Shown: in pieces, positions 52,171 to 62,292 of the stretch
Layout: the number at the start of each line of letters is the position of its first letter
Position numbering within the stretch: the stretch's first letter is position 1
NCBI RefSeq assembly: GCF_000832305.1
Contig: NZ_CP010536.1
Coordinates: forward strand, 4,092,001 to 4,156,000
DNA: 64,000 nucleotides
Direction of reading: 5' to 3'
Source: Cupriavidus basilensis
GTDB lineage: Bacteria > Pseudomonadota > Gammaproteobacteria > Burkholderiales > Burkholderiaceae
The notes under the pieces: model-generated
Told to the model about the DNA's origin: nothing
The model's database searches: none
What the model saw: only the letters and a program-made list of their open reading frames with translations
Position numbers and translations under genes: made by a program

Positions 52171-52331
52171 GATGATTCCTTTATTGCAATGTTTGACCAG
52201 CTCTTCTATCGCTTGGCCGGAGCAATCTCCGGTTCGGCGCGGGCCGGTAGTCTATTAAGGCAGCCGGCACATGCCGGTCGCCGCGATGACCTGGCGCGGC
52301 GGCAGGGGAAACCCGCCACCGCGCCTGGCTA

Positions 52332-53312
52332 TTACTTCTCCAGCCCTGCGGGCGGCCAGTTCTCGAGCTTCATGCCGAGGGTCAGGCCGCGCGAAGCCAG
52401 CACTTCCTTGATTTCATTGAGCGACTTGCGACCCAGGTTCGGGGTCTTGAGCAGCTCATTCTCGGTACGCTGGATCAGGTCGCCGATGTAGTAAATGTTT
52501 TCGGCCTTCAGGCAGTTGGCCGAACGCACGGTCAGCTCCAGGTCGTCGACCGGGCGCAGCAGGATCGGATCGATCTGCGGCGTGCGGCTCGAAGCGGCTT
52601 CCGCCGACGACTCGGTGCCTTCCAGCGCGGCGAACACCGACAACTGGTCCACCAGGATGCGGGCCGATTGACGAATCGCTTCCTCGGGCGAAATCACGCC
52701 GTCGGTTTCGATGTTCATCACCAGCTTGTCGAGGTCGGTACGCTGTTCCACACGAGCCGATTCGACTGCGTACGAAACGCGGCGCACGGGCGAGAACGAA
52801 GCGTCCAGCACGATGCGGCCAATGACCTTGCCCGCTTCGTCGCCGAACTTGCGCACGTTGCCCGGCACATAGCCACGGCCTTGTTCGACCTTGATCTGCA
52901 TATCGAGCTTGCCGCCGGCCGACAGGTGAGCGATCACGTGGCCGGGGTTGATGATCTCGACATCGTGGGGCAGCTCGATATCGGCAGCCGTCACAACGCC
53001 TTCGCCTTCCTTGCGCAGCGAAACCGTGACTTCGTCGCGGTTGTGCAGCTTGAAGACCACACCCTTCAGATTCAGCAGCAGGTTGACTACGTCTTCCTGC
53101 ACGCCATCGATGGTGGAGTACTCATGGACCACCCCAGCGATCGTGACTTCGGTCGGGGCATAACCGACCATCGACGACAGCAGCACGCGACGCAGGGCGT
53201 TACCGAGCGTATGGCCATAGCCACGCTCGAACGGCTCCATCACGACCTTCGCGTGATGGTCGCCGAGCGGCTCCACGGCAATAATTTTAGGCTTGAGTAG
53301 TGCTGTTTGCAT
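52332..53312 (-). CDS. rpoA: RpoA, RNA polymerase alpha subunit
   Basis: Alpha subunit that nucleates polymerase assembly and contacts UP elements and activators. It is 326 residues. The N-terminal domain has [26 protein letters not shown] linker leads to the C-terminal domain, with [27 protein letters not shown] and [18 protein letters not shown], which has the DNA-contacting helices. The sequence is intact. The 182-base leader between rpsD and this gene holds two hairpins and may set its level apart from the r-proteins. Confidence 0.98.
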   Translation of the reverse strand: MQTALLKPKIIAVEPLGDHHAKVVMEPFERGYGHTLGNALRRVLLSSMVGYAPTEVTIAGVVHEYSTIDGVQEDVVNLLLNLKGVVFKLHNRDEVTVSLRKEGEGVVTAADIELPHDVEIINPGHVIAHLSAGGKLDMQIKVEQGRGYVPGNVRKFGDEAGKVIGRIVLDASFSPVRRVSYAVESARVEQRTDLDKLVMNIETDGVISPEEAIRQSARILVDQLSVFAALEGTESSAEAASSRTPQIDPILLRPVDDLELTVRSANCLKAENIYYIGDLIQRTENELLKTPNLGRKSLNEIKEVLASRGLTLGMKLENWPPAGLEK

Positions 53313-53378
53313 TAGGTTGTCCTTTTCAATACCCTCGGCTCGTTACACCGATAAGGCTGACGTTTGGAACCTGAAAAT

Positions 53379-53427
53379 CCCATCGCACGATGGGCAATAA
53401 GCCCGACGCGCGGCAGCGCGTCGGGCT
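53379..53427 (-). other. Two strong hairpins between rpsD and rpoA
   Basis: On the minus strand a 12-base perfect stem (AGCCCGACGCGC, tetraloop, GCGCGTCGGGCT; 53427-53400) is followed by TTATTG and then a second stem CCCATC/GATGGG (53394-53379) and ATTTTC. The T-runs are poor, so these may be a partial terminator, a processing site or a stabilising element rather than a full terminator. Confidence 0.6.
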
Positions 53428-53494
53428 GAATGTGAAGCTTGGCGGGAAACGCAAGCCCCTGGCCGTTCGATGGTGTCGGTCAGAATTCGAGTGA

Positions 53495-54118
53495 TTAACG
53501 CGAATACAACTCGACGATCAGGCTTTCGTTGATGTCACCCGAGATATCGGCGCGATCCGGCACTTGCTTGAAGGTGCCTTCGAACTTCTTCGCGTCCACG
53601 GCAACCCATGCCGGGAAACCCGATTGCTCAGCCAGCGACAGCGCTTCGGCGATACGGACTTGCTTCTTCGACTGCTCGCGGATGGTGATGACGTCACCAG
53701 CCTTGACTTGCGCCGACGGCACGTTCAGGGCTTGACCGTTCAGCAGGATCGCCTTGTGCGACACCAGCTGGCGCGCTTCAGCGCGGGTCGAGCCAAAGCC
53801 CATGCGGTACACGACGTTGTCCAGGCGCGACTCCAGCAGTTGCAGCAGCTTCTCGCCGGTGTTGCCCTTGCGGCGGTCGGCTTCAGCGAAGTAGCGGCGG
53901 AACTGACGCTCGAGCACGCCATAGATACGCTTGACCTTCTGCTTTTCGCGCAGTTGGTTGCCGTAGTCGGAGGTGCGTGCACCCGAGGTGCGGCCGTGCT
54001 GGCCCGGCTTGCTGTCCAGCTTGCACTTGTCTGCAAGCGAGCGGCGCGCGCTCTTCAGGAACAGGTCGGTACCTTCACGACGGGAGAGTTTGGCCTTCGG
54101 GCCGATATAACGTGCCAC
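53495..54118 (-). CDS. rpsD: 30S ribosomal protein S4
   Basis: S4 starts 30S assembly at the 5' domain of 16S rRNA and in many bacteria represses the alpha operon. It is 207 residues and starts with GTG (54118, [16 protein letters not shown]). The S4 RNA-binding motif is [33 protein letters not shown], about residues 98-130. It lies 307 bases after rpsK, a longer gap than is usual, with a terminator-like hairpin inside, so rpsD-rpoA-rplQ may be partly uncoupled from rpsM-rpsK. Confidence 0.97.
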   Translation of the reverse strand: MARYIGPKAKLSRREGTDLFLKSARRSLADKCKLDSKPGQHGRTSGARTSDYGNQLREKQKVKRIYGVLERQFRRYFAEADRRKGNTGEKLLQLLESRLDNVVYRMGFGSTRAEARQLVSHKAILLNGQALNVPSAQVKAGDVITIREQSKKQVRIAEALSLAEQSGFPAWVAVDAKKFEGTFKQVPDRADISGDINESLIVELYSR

Positions 54119-54425
54119 TTTATCTTCCTTCCTGATCGATCGCGGCGCCTTGTTTGACGCGCCGCGAGTCCGCCTTCTCCGCCCGTTCGACGGACGCGTG
54201 AGTGGCAGACGGTGGGCTTATCCAGCGCATTCCCCGAAGGGCACGCGCAAAAGCATATGACTGACTACGAGCATCAGGCGGCGGACCATCAGGCCAATCG
54301 CCAGACACAAAAACGCAAAACGAAAACCTGCCGCAAAGCATATGCAGCAGGTCAACGTGCGATGTTACCACACCGGGCAGAGGGCGAGGAAGACCTCACC
54401 CGCGGCCCGGGTATCACACCGGCGC
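54119..54425. other. Unusually long gap between rpsK and rpsD
   Basis: A 307-base non-coding interval inside the alpha operon. Its only clear element is a terminator-like hairpin at 54310-54352. The part next to rpsD could hold a promoter, but no convincing one was identified. No gene is supported. Confidence 0.6.
54310..54352 (-). terminator. Terminator-like hairpin (possible attenuator) after rpsK
   Basis: On the minus strand ACCTGC and GCAGGT (54352-54347 and 54331-54326) enclose a loop with the internal palindrome GCATATGC. TTTCGTTTTGCGTTTTT follows, so the T-runs are interrupted. It is 74 bases past rpsK and could lower read-through into rpsD. Confidence 0.5.
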
Positions 54426-54827
54426 TTAGATCCGACGACGCTTGGGCGGACGGCAGCCGTTGTGCGGCACTGGCGTCACGTCTTCGATAATCGAGATCTT
54501 GATGCCGAGCGCGTTCAACGCGCGCACAGCCGATTCACGGCCAGGGCCGGGGCCCTTGATGCGCACGTCCAGGTTCTTGATACCCTGGTCTTGCGCCACG
54601 CGGCCGGCGTTCTCTGCAGCAACCTGAGCTGCGAAGGGCGTCGACTTACGCGAACCCTTGAAGCCCTGGCCACCCGAGGTTGCCCATGCCAGGGCATTGC
54701 CCTGGCGGTCGGTGATCGTGATGATGGTGTTGTTGAACGAAGCGTGGACGTGCGCAATGCCGTCGGCAACGTTCTTCTTGACCTTCTTACGCGCGCGCTG
54801 GGCGGCGTTATTCGGACCTTTTGCCAT
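54426..54827 (-). CDS. rpsK: 30S ribosomal protein S11
   Basis: S11 forms part of the 30S platform near the mRNA exit. It is 133 residues. The typical sequence [48 protein letters not shown] spans about residues 21-68, and the C-terminal [17 protein letters not shown] is standard. It follows rpsM by 24 bases. Confidence 0.98.
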   Translation of the reverse strand: MAKGPNNAAQRARKKVKKNVADGIAHVHASFNNTIITITDRQGNALAWATSGGQGFKGSRKSTPFAAQVAAENAGRVAQDQGIKNLDVRIKGPGPGRESAVRALNALGIKISIIEDVTPVPHNGCRPPKRRRI

Positions 54828-54851
54828 TAGTTTCTTCCTCTGCCTTCGGCT

Positions 54852-55217
54852 TTACTTCTTCAGAGCCACGCCGGCCTTACGCGGACCCTTGCGGGTACGG
54901 GCGTTGGTGCGGGTGCGCTGACCGCGCATCGGGAGACCCCTGCGGTGACGGACGCCACGATAGCAACCAAGGTCCATGAGACGCTTGATGTTCATCGTGG
55001 TTTCACGACGCAGGTCACCCTCAACCGTGGCCTTGGCTACTTCGTCACGAAGCTTTTCCAGGTCGCCGTCGGTCAGGTCCTTGACCTTCTTGTCAAAGGG
55101 AACGCCGGTGGCCACGCAAATCTTGCGGGCGCGCGAGCGGCCGATACCGTAAATAGCCGTCAGGCCAATCTCGGTATGCTTATGGTTCGGGATGTTAACC
55201 CCTGCGATACGTGCCAT
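54852..55217 (-). CDS. rpsM: 30S ribosomal protein S13
   Basis: S13 contacts the 50S subunit and the P-site tRNA from the head of the 30S. It is 121 residues, opening [20 protein letters not shown] and carrying [12 protein letters not shown], with the C-terminal [22 protein letters not shown] tail that reaches the tRNA. It is the first gene of the alpha cluster, 19 bases after rpmJ; no separate promoter is evident, so it probably continues the spc transcript. Confidence 0.98.
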   Translation of the reverse strand: MARIAGVNIPNHKHTEIGLTAIYGIGRSRARKICVATGVPFDKKVKDLTDGDLEKLRDEVAKATVEGDLRRETTMNIKRLMDLGCYRGVRHRRGLPMRGQRTRTNARTRKGPRKAGVALKK

Positions 55218-55236
55218 TCGTCAATCCTCTTTCCGA

Positions 55237-55353
55237 TTAGCCTTGGCGTTGCTTGTGGCGGGGATCCGACGAGCAGATCACGCGCACGACACCGTTGCGC
55301 TTGATAACTTTGCAGTTGCGGCAAATGCGCTTAACAGAAGCCAGCACTTTCAT
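55237..55353 (-). CDS. rpmJ: 50S ribosomal protein L36
   Basis: A 38-residue protein read from ATG 55353 to TAA 55237. The sequence starts [20 protein letters not shown] and ends [10 protein letters not shown]. It has the zinc ligands Cys11, Cys14, Cys27 and His32, so it is the zinc-binding (C+) type, whose paralog would replace it in zinc shortage. It sits between infA and rpsM as expected. Confidence 0.95.
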   Translation of the reverse strand: MKVLASVKRICRNCKVIKRNGVVRVICSSDPRHKQRQG

Positions 55354-55384
55354 GATTTTCCTCTTCCTTCAATTCCTGTTCGCT

Positions 55385-55603
55385 TCACTTCGTCCGAAAG
55401 ACGATGCGCGCGCGTGACAGATCATATGGGGTCAGTTCAACCGTCACCCGATCACCCGGAAGAATCCGGATGTAGTTCATTCGCATCTTGCCGGAGATAT
55501 GGCCCAGCACTACGTGGCCGTTCTCCAGTTTGACGCGGAACGTCGCGTTGGGGAGGTTTTCCAGGACCTCCCCCTGCATCTGGATGACGTCGTCTTTTGC
55601 CAT
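55385..55603 (-). CDS. infA: Translation initiation factor IF-1
   Basis: A 72-residue OB-fold factor that binds the A site of the 30S subunit during initiation. The sequence [20 protein letters not shown], with [20 protein letters not shown] and [10 protein letters not shown], is canonical. In beta-proteobacteria it lies between secY and rpmJ, as here. Some relatives carry a second infA copy elsewhere, which cannot be judged from this window. Confidence 0.97.
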   Translation of the reverse strand: MAKDDVIQMQGEVLENLPNATFRVKLENGHVVLGHISGKMRMNYIRILPGDRVTVELTPYDLSRARIVFRTK

Positions 55604-55626
55604 ACCTAGCCTGTACCGACCCGGCT

Positions 55627-56970
55627 TCAGCGCAAGGTCAGATTACCCTTGAAATTCGCTTTCTTCAGCAGGGACTCATATTGCTGCGACATGACATAGG
55701 ACTGGACCTGGGCCATGAAGTCCATCGTGACGACCACGATGATCAGCAACGAGGTTCCGCCAAAATAGAACGGAACGTTCCAGCGCAGTACCAGGAATTC
55801 CGGCAACAGGCAGACCAGTGTGATGTAGATCGCACCAGCCAGCGTCAGACGGACAAGAATCTTGTCGATGTAGCGCGTCGTCTGCTCGCCCGGACGAATG
55901 CCCGGAATGAAGGCACCGCTTTTCTTCAGGTTGTCTGCGACTTCCCGGCTGTTGTACACAAGAGCCGTATAGAAGAAGCAGAAAAATATAATTGCAGCAG
56001 CGTACAGCAGGATGTAGACCGGCTGTCCCGGCGAAAGCGTCGCAGCCAGGTCCTTGATGAACCGGCCGGCAGCGCTCGTCGAGTCAGACGTGAACCAGCC
56101 CGCGATGGTCGCCGGGAACAAGATGATCGACGATGCGAAGATCGGCGGAATCACCCCTGCCATGTTCAGCTTCAGCGGCAGGTGCGACGATTGACCGCCA
56201 TACACCTTGTTGCCGACCTGACGCTTGGCATAGTTCACCAGGATCTTGCGCTGGCCACGCTCGACAAACACCACGGCGAAGGTGACACCGGCGATGATTG
56301 CCACGATCAGGATCGAAGCAATGATGCTCATGGAACCGGTGCGAACCAGTTCGAAGAGCCCGCCGATCGCGTTGGGCAAGCCCGCCGCGATACCGCCGAA
56401 GATGATGATCGAGATACCGTTGCCCAGACCCCGCTCGGTGATCTGCTCACCCAGCCACATCAGGAACATCGTACCGGTCACCAGCGTGATCACTGCCGTA
56501 GCCCGGAACATCAGGCCCGGATCGATCACCAGACCAGGCTGAGACTCCAGCGCGACTGCAATCGACAGCGCCTGGAAGGTGGCCAGAACCACCGTGCCGT
56601 AGCGCGTGTACTGCGTGATCTTGCGTTGACCCGCCTGCCCTTCCTTCTTCAGCGACTCCAGCTGCGGCAGCACGATCGTCAGCAATTGCATGATGATCGA
56701 CGCCGAGATGTACGGCATGATGCCGAGCGCGAAGACGGTAAAGCGCGACAGCGCACCGCCCGAGAACAGGTTGAACATCCCGAGGATGCCACCTGACTGA
56801 CTCTGGAAAAGCTTCGCAAGCTGTTCCGGATCGATTCCCGGCACCGGAATATGCGCTCCGATGCGGTACACGATCAGGGCCAGCACCAGGAACATCAGCC
56901 GGCGCTTCAGGTCGCCGTACTTCGCCGTGTTCTTGGCTTGCGTGCTTGCATTGGGTTTCGCCGTGGCCAA
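55627..56970 (-). CDS. secY: SecY, protein translocase channel subunit
   Basis: Channel of the Sec translocon, with ten membrane helices, 447 residues. The opening [30 protein letters not shown], about residues 18-47, and the later [17 protein letters not shown] and [30 protein letters not shown] (cytoplasmic loop C5 region) are typical. The start is a TTG (56970) with GGAG six bases before it; no ATG upstream suits. It follows rplO by 48 bases. Confidence 0.97.
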   Translation of the reverse strand: MATAKPNASTQAKNTAKYGDLKRRLMFLVLALIVYRIGAHIPVPGIDPEQLAKLFQSQSGGILGMFNLFSGGALSRFTVFALGIMPYISASIIMQLLTIVLPQLESLKKEGQAGQRKITQYTRYGTVVLATFQALSIAVALESQPGLVIDPGLMFRATAVITLVTGTMFLMWLGEQITERGLGNGISIIIFGGIAAGLPNAIGGLFELVRTGSMSIIASILIVAIIAGVTFAVVFVERGQRKILVNYAKRQVGNKVYGGQSSHLPLKLNMAGVIPPIFASSIILFPATIAGWFTSDSTSAAGRFIKDLAATLSPGQPVYILLYAAAIIFFCFFYTALVYNSREVADNLKKSGAFIPGIRPGEQTTRYIDKILVRLTLAGAIYITLVCLLPEFLVLRWNVPFYFGGTSLLIIVVVTMDFMAQVQSYVMSQQYESLLKKANFKGNLTLR

Positions 56971-57018
56971 ACGATGCTCCGACTGTGACTCGCCTATGCT
57001 GCGAAATCTGCTGCTAAA

Positions 57019-57453
57019 TTACGCCGCGATCTGACCGCCGGCGGCTTCGATCGCAGCCTTGGCACCAGCGGTGGCGCCCAGACCCTTGATCGTAACCTTG
57101 CGGGTCAGCTCACCAGCCTTGATGACCTTGGCGCTCTTGGCCAGCTCAGCCACCAGGCCAGCTTGCTTCAGAACCAGCAGGTCCACCTCGGTGGCTTCCA
57201 GGCGCTCGATATCACGCAGGGTCACTTCGGCGTTGAAGGCCTTCGTCAGCGACGTGAAGCCACGCTTCGGCAGGCGACGATACAGCGGCATTTGACCGCC
57301 TTCGAAGCCGACCTTGTGGAAGCCGCCCGAACGCGACTTCTGACCCTTGTGACCACGGCCGGCAGTCTTGCCCAGGCCGGAGCCGATACCGCGGCCGACG
57401 CGACGCTTGGCGTGCTTCGAACCGTCAGCCGGTTTCAGGTTGTTGAGTTGCAT
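57019..57453 (-). CDS. rplO: 50S ribosomal protein L15
   Basis: L15 joins late in 50S assembly. It is 144 residues, with the canonical [44 protein letters not shown] opening (residues 1-44) rich in Gly/Arg/Lys, and the C-terminal [21 protein letters not shown]. It lies between rpmD and secY. Confidence 0.97.
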   Translation of the reverse strand: MQLNNLKPADGSKHAKRRVGRGIGSGLGKTAGRGHKGQKSRSGGFHKVGFEGGQMPLYRRLPKRGFTSLTKAFNAEVTLRDIERLEATEVDLLVLKQAGLVAELAKSAKVIKAGELTRKVTIKGLGATAGAKAAIEAAGGQIAA

Positions 57454-57475
57454 CTTGCTCTCCGTGTCCCGGGAC

Positions 57476-57658
57476 TCAGGCCAGAACCTTGACCAGGTAC
57501 GAGACCTTGTTGATCATGCCGCGCACGGCGGGCGTGTCCTGCAGCTCCGACACCGAATTGATACGGCGCAGGCCCAGGCCACGGACGGTGGCGCGATGAT
57601 CCTCGCGCGTGCCGATCAGGCTGCGCACGAGTTGCACTTTTACGGTTTGTTGCGACAT
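57476..57658 (-). CDS. rpmD: 50S ribosomal protein L30
   Basis: A 60-residue ferredoxin-like protein from ATG 57658 ([20 protein letters not shown]), including [20 protein letters not shown]. The in-frame extension upstream overlaps rpsE and is not part of the protein. It lies 13 bases after rpsE. Confidence 0.96.
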   Translation of the reverse strand: MSQQTVKVQLVRSLIGTREDHRATVRGLGLRRINSVSELQDTPAVRGMINKVSYLVKVLA

Positions 57659-57671
57659 TTCGTCCGACTCC

Positions 57672-58190
57672 TTAACCGAGGATGTCTTCAACAGACTTGC
57701 CACGCTTGGCGGCGATCTCGCCCGGCGTGCTCATCTTTTGAAGACCGTCCAGCGTGGCGCGAACCATGTTGTACGGATTGGTCGAGCCGTGCGACTTGGT
57801 CACGACGTTGGTCACGCCCATCACTTCGAAAATCGCGCGCATCGGGCCACCAGCGATCACGCCGGTACCTTCCTTGGCGGGCATCATCAGCACCTTGGCG
57901 GCGCCGTGCTTGCCAACGACTTCGTGTTGCAGCGTGCCGTTCTTGAGCGAGACCTTGACCATCTTGCGACGGGCTTCGTCCATTGCCTTCTGAACCGCAA
58001 CCGGCACTTCCTTAGCCTTGCCCTTGCCCATGCCGATGCGGCCATCGCCGTCACCAACCACGGTCAGCGCAGCGAAACCGAGAATCCGGCCACCCTTCAC
58101 CACCTTGGTGACGCGGTTGACCGAGATCATCTTCTCGCGGAGGCCGTCGTCGCGTTCGTCCTGCTGGACTTTTGCTTGCATTTTTGCCAT
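57672..58190 (-). CDS. rpsE: 30S ribosomal protein S5
   Basis: S5 lies at the mRNA entry channel and affects accuracy. It is 172 residues. The double-stranded-RNA-like domain is at [19 protein letters not shown], and the loop [24 protein letters not shown] is intact. The C-terminal [29 protein letters not shown] is also canonical. Start ATG 58190, 21 bases after rplR. Confidence 0.98.
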   Translation of the reverse strand: MAKMQAKVQQDERDDGLREKMISVNRVTKVVKGGRILGFAALTVVGDGDGRIGMGKGKAKEVPVAVQKAMDEARRKMVKVSLKNGTLQHEVVGKHGAAKVLMMPAKEGTGVIAGGPMRAIFEVMGVTNVVTKSHGSTNPYNMVRATLDGLQKMSTPGEIAAKRGKSVEDILG

Positions 58191-58211
58191 GACGTATCTC
58201 TCTATGTGCGC

Positions 58212-58568
58212 TTAGAACTTAAGGCCGGCTTCGCGTGCTGCGTCAGCCAGTGCCTTCACGCGACCATGGAAGCGGAAGCCGCCGCGATCGAACGCAACGG
58301 TTTCCACGCCAGCTGCCTTCGCCTTTTCGGCGATGCGCTTGCCAATCAGGGTCGCGGCGGCTGCGGTAGCACCGCTGCCGGTCAGTTCCTTGCGCACTTC
58401 TGCCTCGGCGGTCGAAGCCGATGCCAGCACTTGCGTGCCGCACGGCGAGTAGACCTGGGCGTAAATATGCGAATTCGTACGGAACACGGTCAGACGGTTG
58501 ATCTTCAACTCCGCGATTTTGGCGCGGGTCTGACGTGCACGGCGCAAACGAGCGTCTTTCTTGTTCAT
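58212..58568 (-). CDS. rplR: 50S ribosomal protein L18
   Basis: L18 binds 5S rRNA with L5. It is 118 residues, with the basic opening [21 protein letters not shown], the core [17 protein letters not shown], and the C-terminal [28 protein letters not shown]. It lies between rplF and rpsE. Confidence 0.98.
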   Translation of the reverse strand: MNKKDARLRRARQTRAKIAELKINRLTVFRTNSHIYAQVYSPCGTQVLASASTAEAEVRKELTGSGATAAAATLIGKRIAEKAKAAGVETVAFDRGGFRFHGRVKALADAAREAGLKF

Positions 58569-58579
58569 GATTGCACCCC

Positions 58580-59113
58580 TTACTTCTTCTTGGTTTCCTT
58601 CAGGATGACGCGCTCGTCCGAGTAGCGAACGCCCTTGCCCTTATAGGGCTCAGGCGGACGGTACGCGCGGACTTCCGCAGCCACCTGACCGACTTTCTGC
58701 TTGTCCGCACCCTTGATGATGATCTCGGTCTGCGTGGGCGTTGCCGCCGTCACGCCTTCCGGCATCGCATGGATCACGTCGTGCGAGAAACCAAGCTGGA
58801 GCTTCAGCGCAGTACCTTGCAGCTGGGCACGATAGCCCACGCCGACCAGGTTAAGCTTGCGCTCGAAACCGGCGGTTACACCCTTGACCATATTGGCCAC
58901 CAGGGCGCGCATGGTGCCCTGCAGTGCGTTTGCTTCGCGCGATTCATCGACCGGAGCGAAGGTCAGCGTGTCGTTTTCGACATTGACCTTGACCAGGCTG
59001 TGAATCGGCTGCGTCAGCGTGCCGAGCGGGCCCTTAACGGAGAGCACGCCAGCCGCCACATTGACTTCTGCGCCTTTGGGCAGCGCGATGGGAGCCTTAC
59101 CTACACGGGACAT
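58580..59113 (-). CDS. rplF: 50S ribosomal protein L6
   Basis: L6 lies near the GTPase centre. It is 177 residues in two repeats of the L6 fold, with [17 protein letters not shown] at the start and the C-terminal signature [24 protein letters not shown]. It begins ten bases after rpsH. Confidence 0.98.
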   Translation of the reverse strand: MSRVGKAPIALPKGAEVNVAAGVLSVKGPLGTLTQPIHSLVKVNVENDTLTFAPVDESREANALQGTMRALVANMVKGVTAGFERKLNLVGVGYRAQLQGTALKLQLGFSHDVIHAMPEGVTAATPTQTEIIIKGADKQKVGQVAAEVRAYRPPEPYKGKGVRYSDERVILKETKKK

Positions 59114-59123
59114 GGTCTACTCC

Positions 59124-59519
59124 TTACGCGACGTAGCAAAGAACTTCGCCGCCCACGCCAGTGGCACGTGCCTTGCGATCGGTCATCAGACCCTGGGGGG
59201 TCGAGATGATTGCGACGCCGAGGCCGTTCATCACTTGGGGGATGTCGCTACGGCCCTTGTACACGCGCAGACCAGGCTTCGAGACGCGTTCAATGCGCTC
59301 GATGACCGGACGGCCAGCGTAGTACTTCAGACCGATGCTCAGTTGTGCCTTGCCGCCTTCTTCTTTCACGGCGTAGTCGTCGATGTAGCCTTCGTCCTTA
59401 AGGACCTTGGCGATTGCCACTTTCAGCTTCGACGACGGCATGACAACCGACACTTTCTGCACGCCTTGGGCGTTGCGGATGCGCGTCAGCATATCGGCGA
59501 TAGGATCGCTCATGCTCAT
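59124..59519 (-). CDS. rpsH: 30S ribosomal protein S8
   Basis: S8 binds helix 21 of 16S rRNA and in E. coli represses the spc operon by binding a mimic in rplE mRNA. It is 131 residues, starting [20 protein letters not shown] and ending with the canonical [29 protein letters not shown] Met two codons inside is also possible as start. Confidence 0.98.
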   Translation of the reverse strand: MSMSDPIADMLTRIRNAQGVQKVSVVMPSSKLKVAIAKVLKDEGYIDDYAVKEEGGKAQLSIGLKYYAGRPVIERIERVSKPGLRVYKGRSDIPQVMNGLGVAIISTPQGLMTDRKARATGVGGEVLCYVA

Positions 59520-59546
59520 ACTGTTTCTCCTGTAGCCTGTGCGTAA

Positions 59547-59852
59547 TTACCAGCTGGCTTTCGTCAGACCCGGGATTTCGCCACGGAAGGCGATTTCACG
59601 GATCTTATTACGCGCCAGGCCAAACTTGCGGAAGGTACCGCGGGGACGACCGGTGATCGCGCAGCGGTTACGCTGGCGAGTCGGGTTCGCGTTGCGCGGG
59701 AGCTGCTGCAGCTCGAGACGCGCGCTATAACGCTCTTCTTCCGACTTCTCTTGGTCGTCGATAATGGCCTTGAGGGTCGCACGCTTGTCGGCATACTTTG
59801 CCACGAGCCTAGCGCGCTTCTTCTCACGTTCAATCAGAGCCAATTTAGCCAC
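59547..59852 (-). CDS. rpsN: 30S ribosomal protein S14
   Basis: S14 of the 30S head, 101 residues, starting with GTG at 59852 ([19 protein letters not shown]). It is the long zinc-free form, since the CxxC motifs of the short form are absent; the C-terminal [24 protein letters not shown] is standard. It lies ten bases after rplE. Confidence 0.97.
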   Translation of the reverse strand: MAKLALIEREKKRARLVAKYADKRATLKAIIDDQEKSEEERYSARLELQQLPRNANPTRQRNRCAITGRPRGTFRKFGLARNKIREIAFRGEIPGLTKASW

Positions 59853-59861
59853 GGTTACCCC

Positions 59862-60404
59862 TTAATTACGGAACGGGAACTTGAATGCTGCGAGGAGTGC
59901 CTTGGCTTCCTCGTCATTCTTCGCCGTCGTCGTGATGCTGATGTTCAGACCACGCAGTGCGTCGATCTTGTCGTACTCAATTTCGGGGAAAATGATCTGC
60001 TCTTTCACACCGATGTTGTAGTTGCCACGACCATCGAACGAGCGGCCCGAAACACCACGGAAGTCACGCACGCGCGGCAGGGCCACGGTCACGAGACGAT
60101 CCAGGAATTCGAACATGCGTTCGCCGCGCAGCGTCACCATCGCGCCGATGGGATAACCCTGGCGGATCTTGAAGCCGGCGATTGCCTTCTTGGCCTTGGT
60201 CACCACCGGCTTTTGGCCGGCGATCTTGGTCAGGTCGCCCACGGCCAGCTCAATGACCTTCTTGTCATTGATGGCTTCGCCAAGGCCCATGTTCAGGGTG
60301 ATCTTGGTGATGCGCGGCACTTCCATGACCGACTTGAAGCCGAATTGTTCGATCAGCTTCGGTACTACTTGTTCTTTGTAAAACTCTTGCAGACGTGCAG
60401 TCAT
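59862..60404 (-). CDS. rplE: 50S ribosomal protein L5
   Basis: L5 binds 5S rRNA and contacts the P-site tRNA. From ATG 60404 ([21 protein letters not shown]) it is 180 residues; GGAG is six bases upstream, which decides against the in-frame TTG two codons earlier. The motifs [19 protein letters not shown] and [24 protein letters not shown] are canonical. Confidence 0.98.
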   Translation of the reverse strand: MTARLQEFYKEQVVPKLIEQFGFKSVMEVPRITKITLNMGLGEAINDKKVIELAVGDLTKIAGQKPVVTKAKKAIAGFKIRQGYPIGAMVTLRGERMFEFLDRLVTVALPRVRDFRGVSGRSFDGRGNYNIGVKEQIIFPEIEYDKIDALRGLNISITTTAKNDEEAKALLAAFKFPFRN

Positions 60405-60429
60405 GCTCAACTCCTATCTGTGCCCAGAA

Positions 60430-60738
60430 TCAAGCTGCCACGACGGCACCGGTGGTCTTCAGCACGCGCACACGCTTGCCGTCTTCCACCTTGATACCGA
60501 CGCGCGACGGCTTGCCATTGGCATCCACGAGCGCAACGTTAGAAATATGCAGCGGCATGACCTTGTCGACCACACCACCGGTGGTGCCCAGCATGGGGTT
60601 CGGACGTGCGTGCTTCTTGGCAACGTTGACGCCTTCCACCACAACCTTCTCGCCGAGCATGGCTTGCACGGTGCCGCGCTTGCCCTTGTCTTTTCCGGTC
60701 AGGACGATGACTTCGTCGCCTTTACGAATCTTGTTCAT
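60430..60738 (-). CDS. rplX: 50S ribosomal protein L24
   Basis: L24 is an early 50S assembly protein at the tunnel exit. It is 102 residues, with the KOW motif [21 protein letters not shown] at the start and [14 protein letters not shown] following. It lies nine bases after rplN. Confidence 0.98.
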   Translation of the reverse strand: MNKIRKGDEVIVLTGKDKGKRGTVQAMLGEKVVVEGVNVAKKHARPNPMLGTTGGVVDKVMPLHISNVALVDANGKPSRVGIKVEDGKRVRVLKTTGAVVAA

Positions 60739-60747
60739 GGCGGCTCC

Positions 60748-61116
60748 TTACAGCACTTCCGGCGCGAGCGACACAATCTTCATGAAGCGCTCGGTACGGA
60801 GTTCACGAGTCACCGGCCCGAAAATACGGGTGCCGATCGGCTCGAGCTTGGTGTTCAGCAAGACAGCGGCATTGCTGTCGAACTTGACGAGCGAACCATC
60901 AGCGCGACGCACGCCCTTGGCGGTACGCACGACGACGGCGTTGTAAATATCGCCCTTCTTCACGCGACCGCGCGGCGCTGCGTCCTTAACGGTCACCTTG
61001 ATGATGTCGCCCACGCTCGCATAGCGGCGCTTGGACCCACCCAGCACTTTGATGCACAGAACTTCGCGCGCACCAGTGTTATCGGCTACTTCGAGCCGGC
61101 TTTCTGTCTGAATCAT
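60748..61116 (-). CDS. rplN: 50S ribosomal protein L14
   Basis: L14 is a 122-residue interface protein of the 50S subunit. From ATG 61116 it reads [21 protein letters not shown] and includes the signature [22 protein letters not shown]; it ends with [18 protein letters not shown]. It is the first gene of the spc operon, here separated from rpsQ by 276 bases that hold its promoter. The leader is about 218 nt. Confidence 0.98.
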   Translation of the reverse strand: MIQTESRLEVADNTGAREVLCIKVLGGSKRRYASVGDIIKVTVKDAAPRGRVKKGDIYNAVVVRTAKGVRRADGSLVKFDSNAAVLLNTKLEPIGTRIFGPVTRELRTERFMKIVSLAPEVL

Positions 61117-61333
61117 GGTGTTATCTTCCCAACTTAATCCACCGGGCAACGCCCGCCGGTCAGTCTTGGTCCCGTCAGCCCCTGGCTTTGCGCCAGCAAC
61201 CGTTTGGGTTGATCAACTTTGAAGTCGGTAGTTACCAGGCGGCCTGAACATGGTTAATCAGGAGCCGCTCGGCTAGGTTCGCTTCACCGATTCGCCGGGG
61301 TGATACAACTAAGGCGAATGCAACAAAGCGGAA

Positions 61334-61368
61334 GTCCAGGATTATAGCACATAACCCTGGACTCGCAA
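61334..61368 (-). promoter_or_regulatory. spc operon promoter with flanking inverted repeat
   Basis: On the minus strand TTGCGA (61368-61363) and an extended -10, TGCTATAAT (TATAAT at 61346-61341), are 16 bases apart, a strong sigma-70 arrangement. An inverted repeat CCTGGAC/GTCCAGG (61362-61356 and 61340-61334) encloses the spacer and the -10. The start site would be near 61334. It would drive rplN onward. Confidence 0.75.
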
Positions 61369-61392
61369 GTCAACCGAAAACCGTGTGGTTTT

Positions 61393-61671
61393 TTAGATGA
61401 CGCGCGCAGCTTCGACCAGACGGGAAACCACCCAGGACTTGGTCCGCGACAGCGGACGCGTTTCCTGGATCTCGACCTTGTCGCCTTCCTTGTACTGGTT
61501 GGCTTCGTCGTGTGCGTGATACTTCTTGGAACGCAGCACGTACTTGCCGTACAGAGGATGCTTGACGCGGTTTTCGATCAAGACCGTGACGGTCTTGTCC
61601 ATCTTGTCGCTAACTACCCGACCGACCAGCGTGCGGCGAAGCGACGATTCCGTTTGTGCAGTTTCAGTCAT
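61393..61671 (-). CDS. rpsQ: 30S ribosomal protein S17
   Basis: S17 is an early-binding OB-fold protein, 92 residues. [24 protein letters not shown] and [32 protein letters not shown] are canonical. Its start overlaps the rpmC stop as ATGA. It appears to be the last gene of the S10 transcript; a weak AAAACC/GGTTTT hairpin follows but lacks a T-run. Confidence 0.97.
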   Translation of the reverse strand: MTETAQTESSLRRTLVGRVVSDKMDKTVTVLIENRVKHPLYGKYVLRSKKYHAHDEANQYKEGDKVEIQETRPLSRTKSWVVSRLVEAARVI

Positions 61672-61862
61672 TTCGAGGTCGCCTTTTCGTTCAGCACGGT
61701 TTGCACCCGCGCGATGTCCTTGCGCACCTTCTTCAGCTGGCTGGTGTTCTGCAGCTGTTGGGTGGCCTTTTGCATGCGCAGGCTAAATTGGGCCTTCAGC
61801 AGCTCGGAGAGCTCCTGGTTCAGCCCTGCGGCATCTTTGCCGCGAAGTTCGGATGCTTTCAT
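61668..61862 (-). CDS. rpmC: 50S ribosomal protein L29
   Basis: L29 is a 64-residue helical protein at the tunnel exit, near the SRP docking site. The sequence [22 protein letters not shown] with [20 protein letters not shown] is canonical. It overlaps rpsQ by four bases and follows rplP by 11. Confidence 0.97.
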   Translation of the reverse strand: MKASELRGKDAAGLNQELSELLKAQFSLRMQKATQQLQNTSQLKKVRKDIARVQTVLNEKATSK

Positions 61863-61873
61863 CCCTGCTCTCC

Positions 61874-62290
61874 TTACGTCCCGACCTGGCGCACCACGAA
61901 ATTGGTAGCGATCGGCAGCTTGGCGGCCGCGAGGCGGAACGCCTCACGAGCCAGCTCTTCCGTCACGCCATCCATTTCGTACAGCATCTTGCCCGGCTGG
62001 ATTTCTGCCACGTAGTATTCCGGATTACCCTTACCGTTACCCATACGGACTTCGGCGGGCTTCTTCGAGATCGGCTTGTCCGGGAAAATCCGGATCCAGA
62101 TGCGGCCGCCACGCTTGATGTGACGGGTCATCGCACGACGTGCCGACTCGATCTGACGAGCCGTCAGACGACCACGGCCCATCGCCTTCAGGCCGAATTC
62201 GCCGAAAGACACGGCGTTGCCACGGGTAGCTTTACCCGTGTTGCGGCCTTTCTGCTCCTTGCGGTATTTTCTGCGCTTAGGTTGCAGCAT
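61874..62290 (-). CDS. rplP: 50S ribosomal protein L16
   Basis: L16 lies near the A site and the peptidyl-transferase centre. It is 138 residues: [19 protein letters not shown] at the start, [22 protein letters not shown], and [21 protein letters not shown]. The conserved Arg near residue 81-82 (target of hydroxylation in E. coli) lies in [19 protein letters not shown] or just after. It begins two bases after rpsC. Confidence 0.98.
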   Translation of the reverse strand: MLQPKRRKYRKEQKGRNTGKATRGNAVSFGEFGLKAMGRGRLTARQIESARRAMTRHIKRGGRIWIRIFPDKPISKKPAEVRMGNGKGNPEYYVAEIQPGKMLYEMDGVTEELAREAFRLAAAKLPIATNFVVRQVGT

Positions 62291-62292
62291 CG

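Noticed and set aside
61378..61396. AAAACC/GGTTTT hairpin after rpsQ as an S10-operon terminator
   Set aside because: The stem is short, AT-rich at its base and overlaps the rpsQ stop region, and on the minus strand it is followed by CGG, not a T-run.
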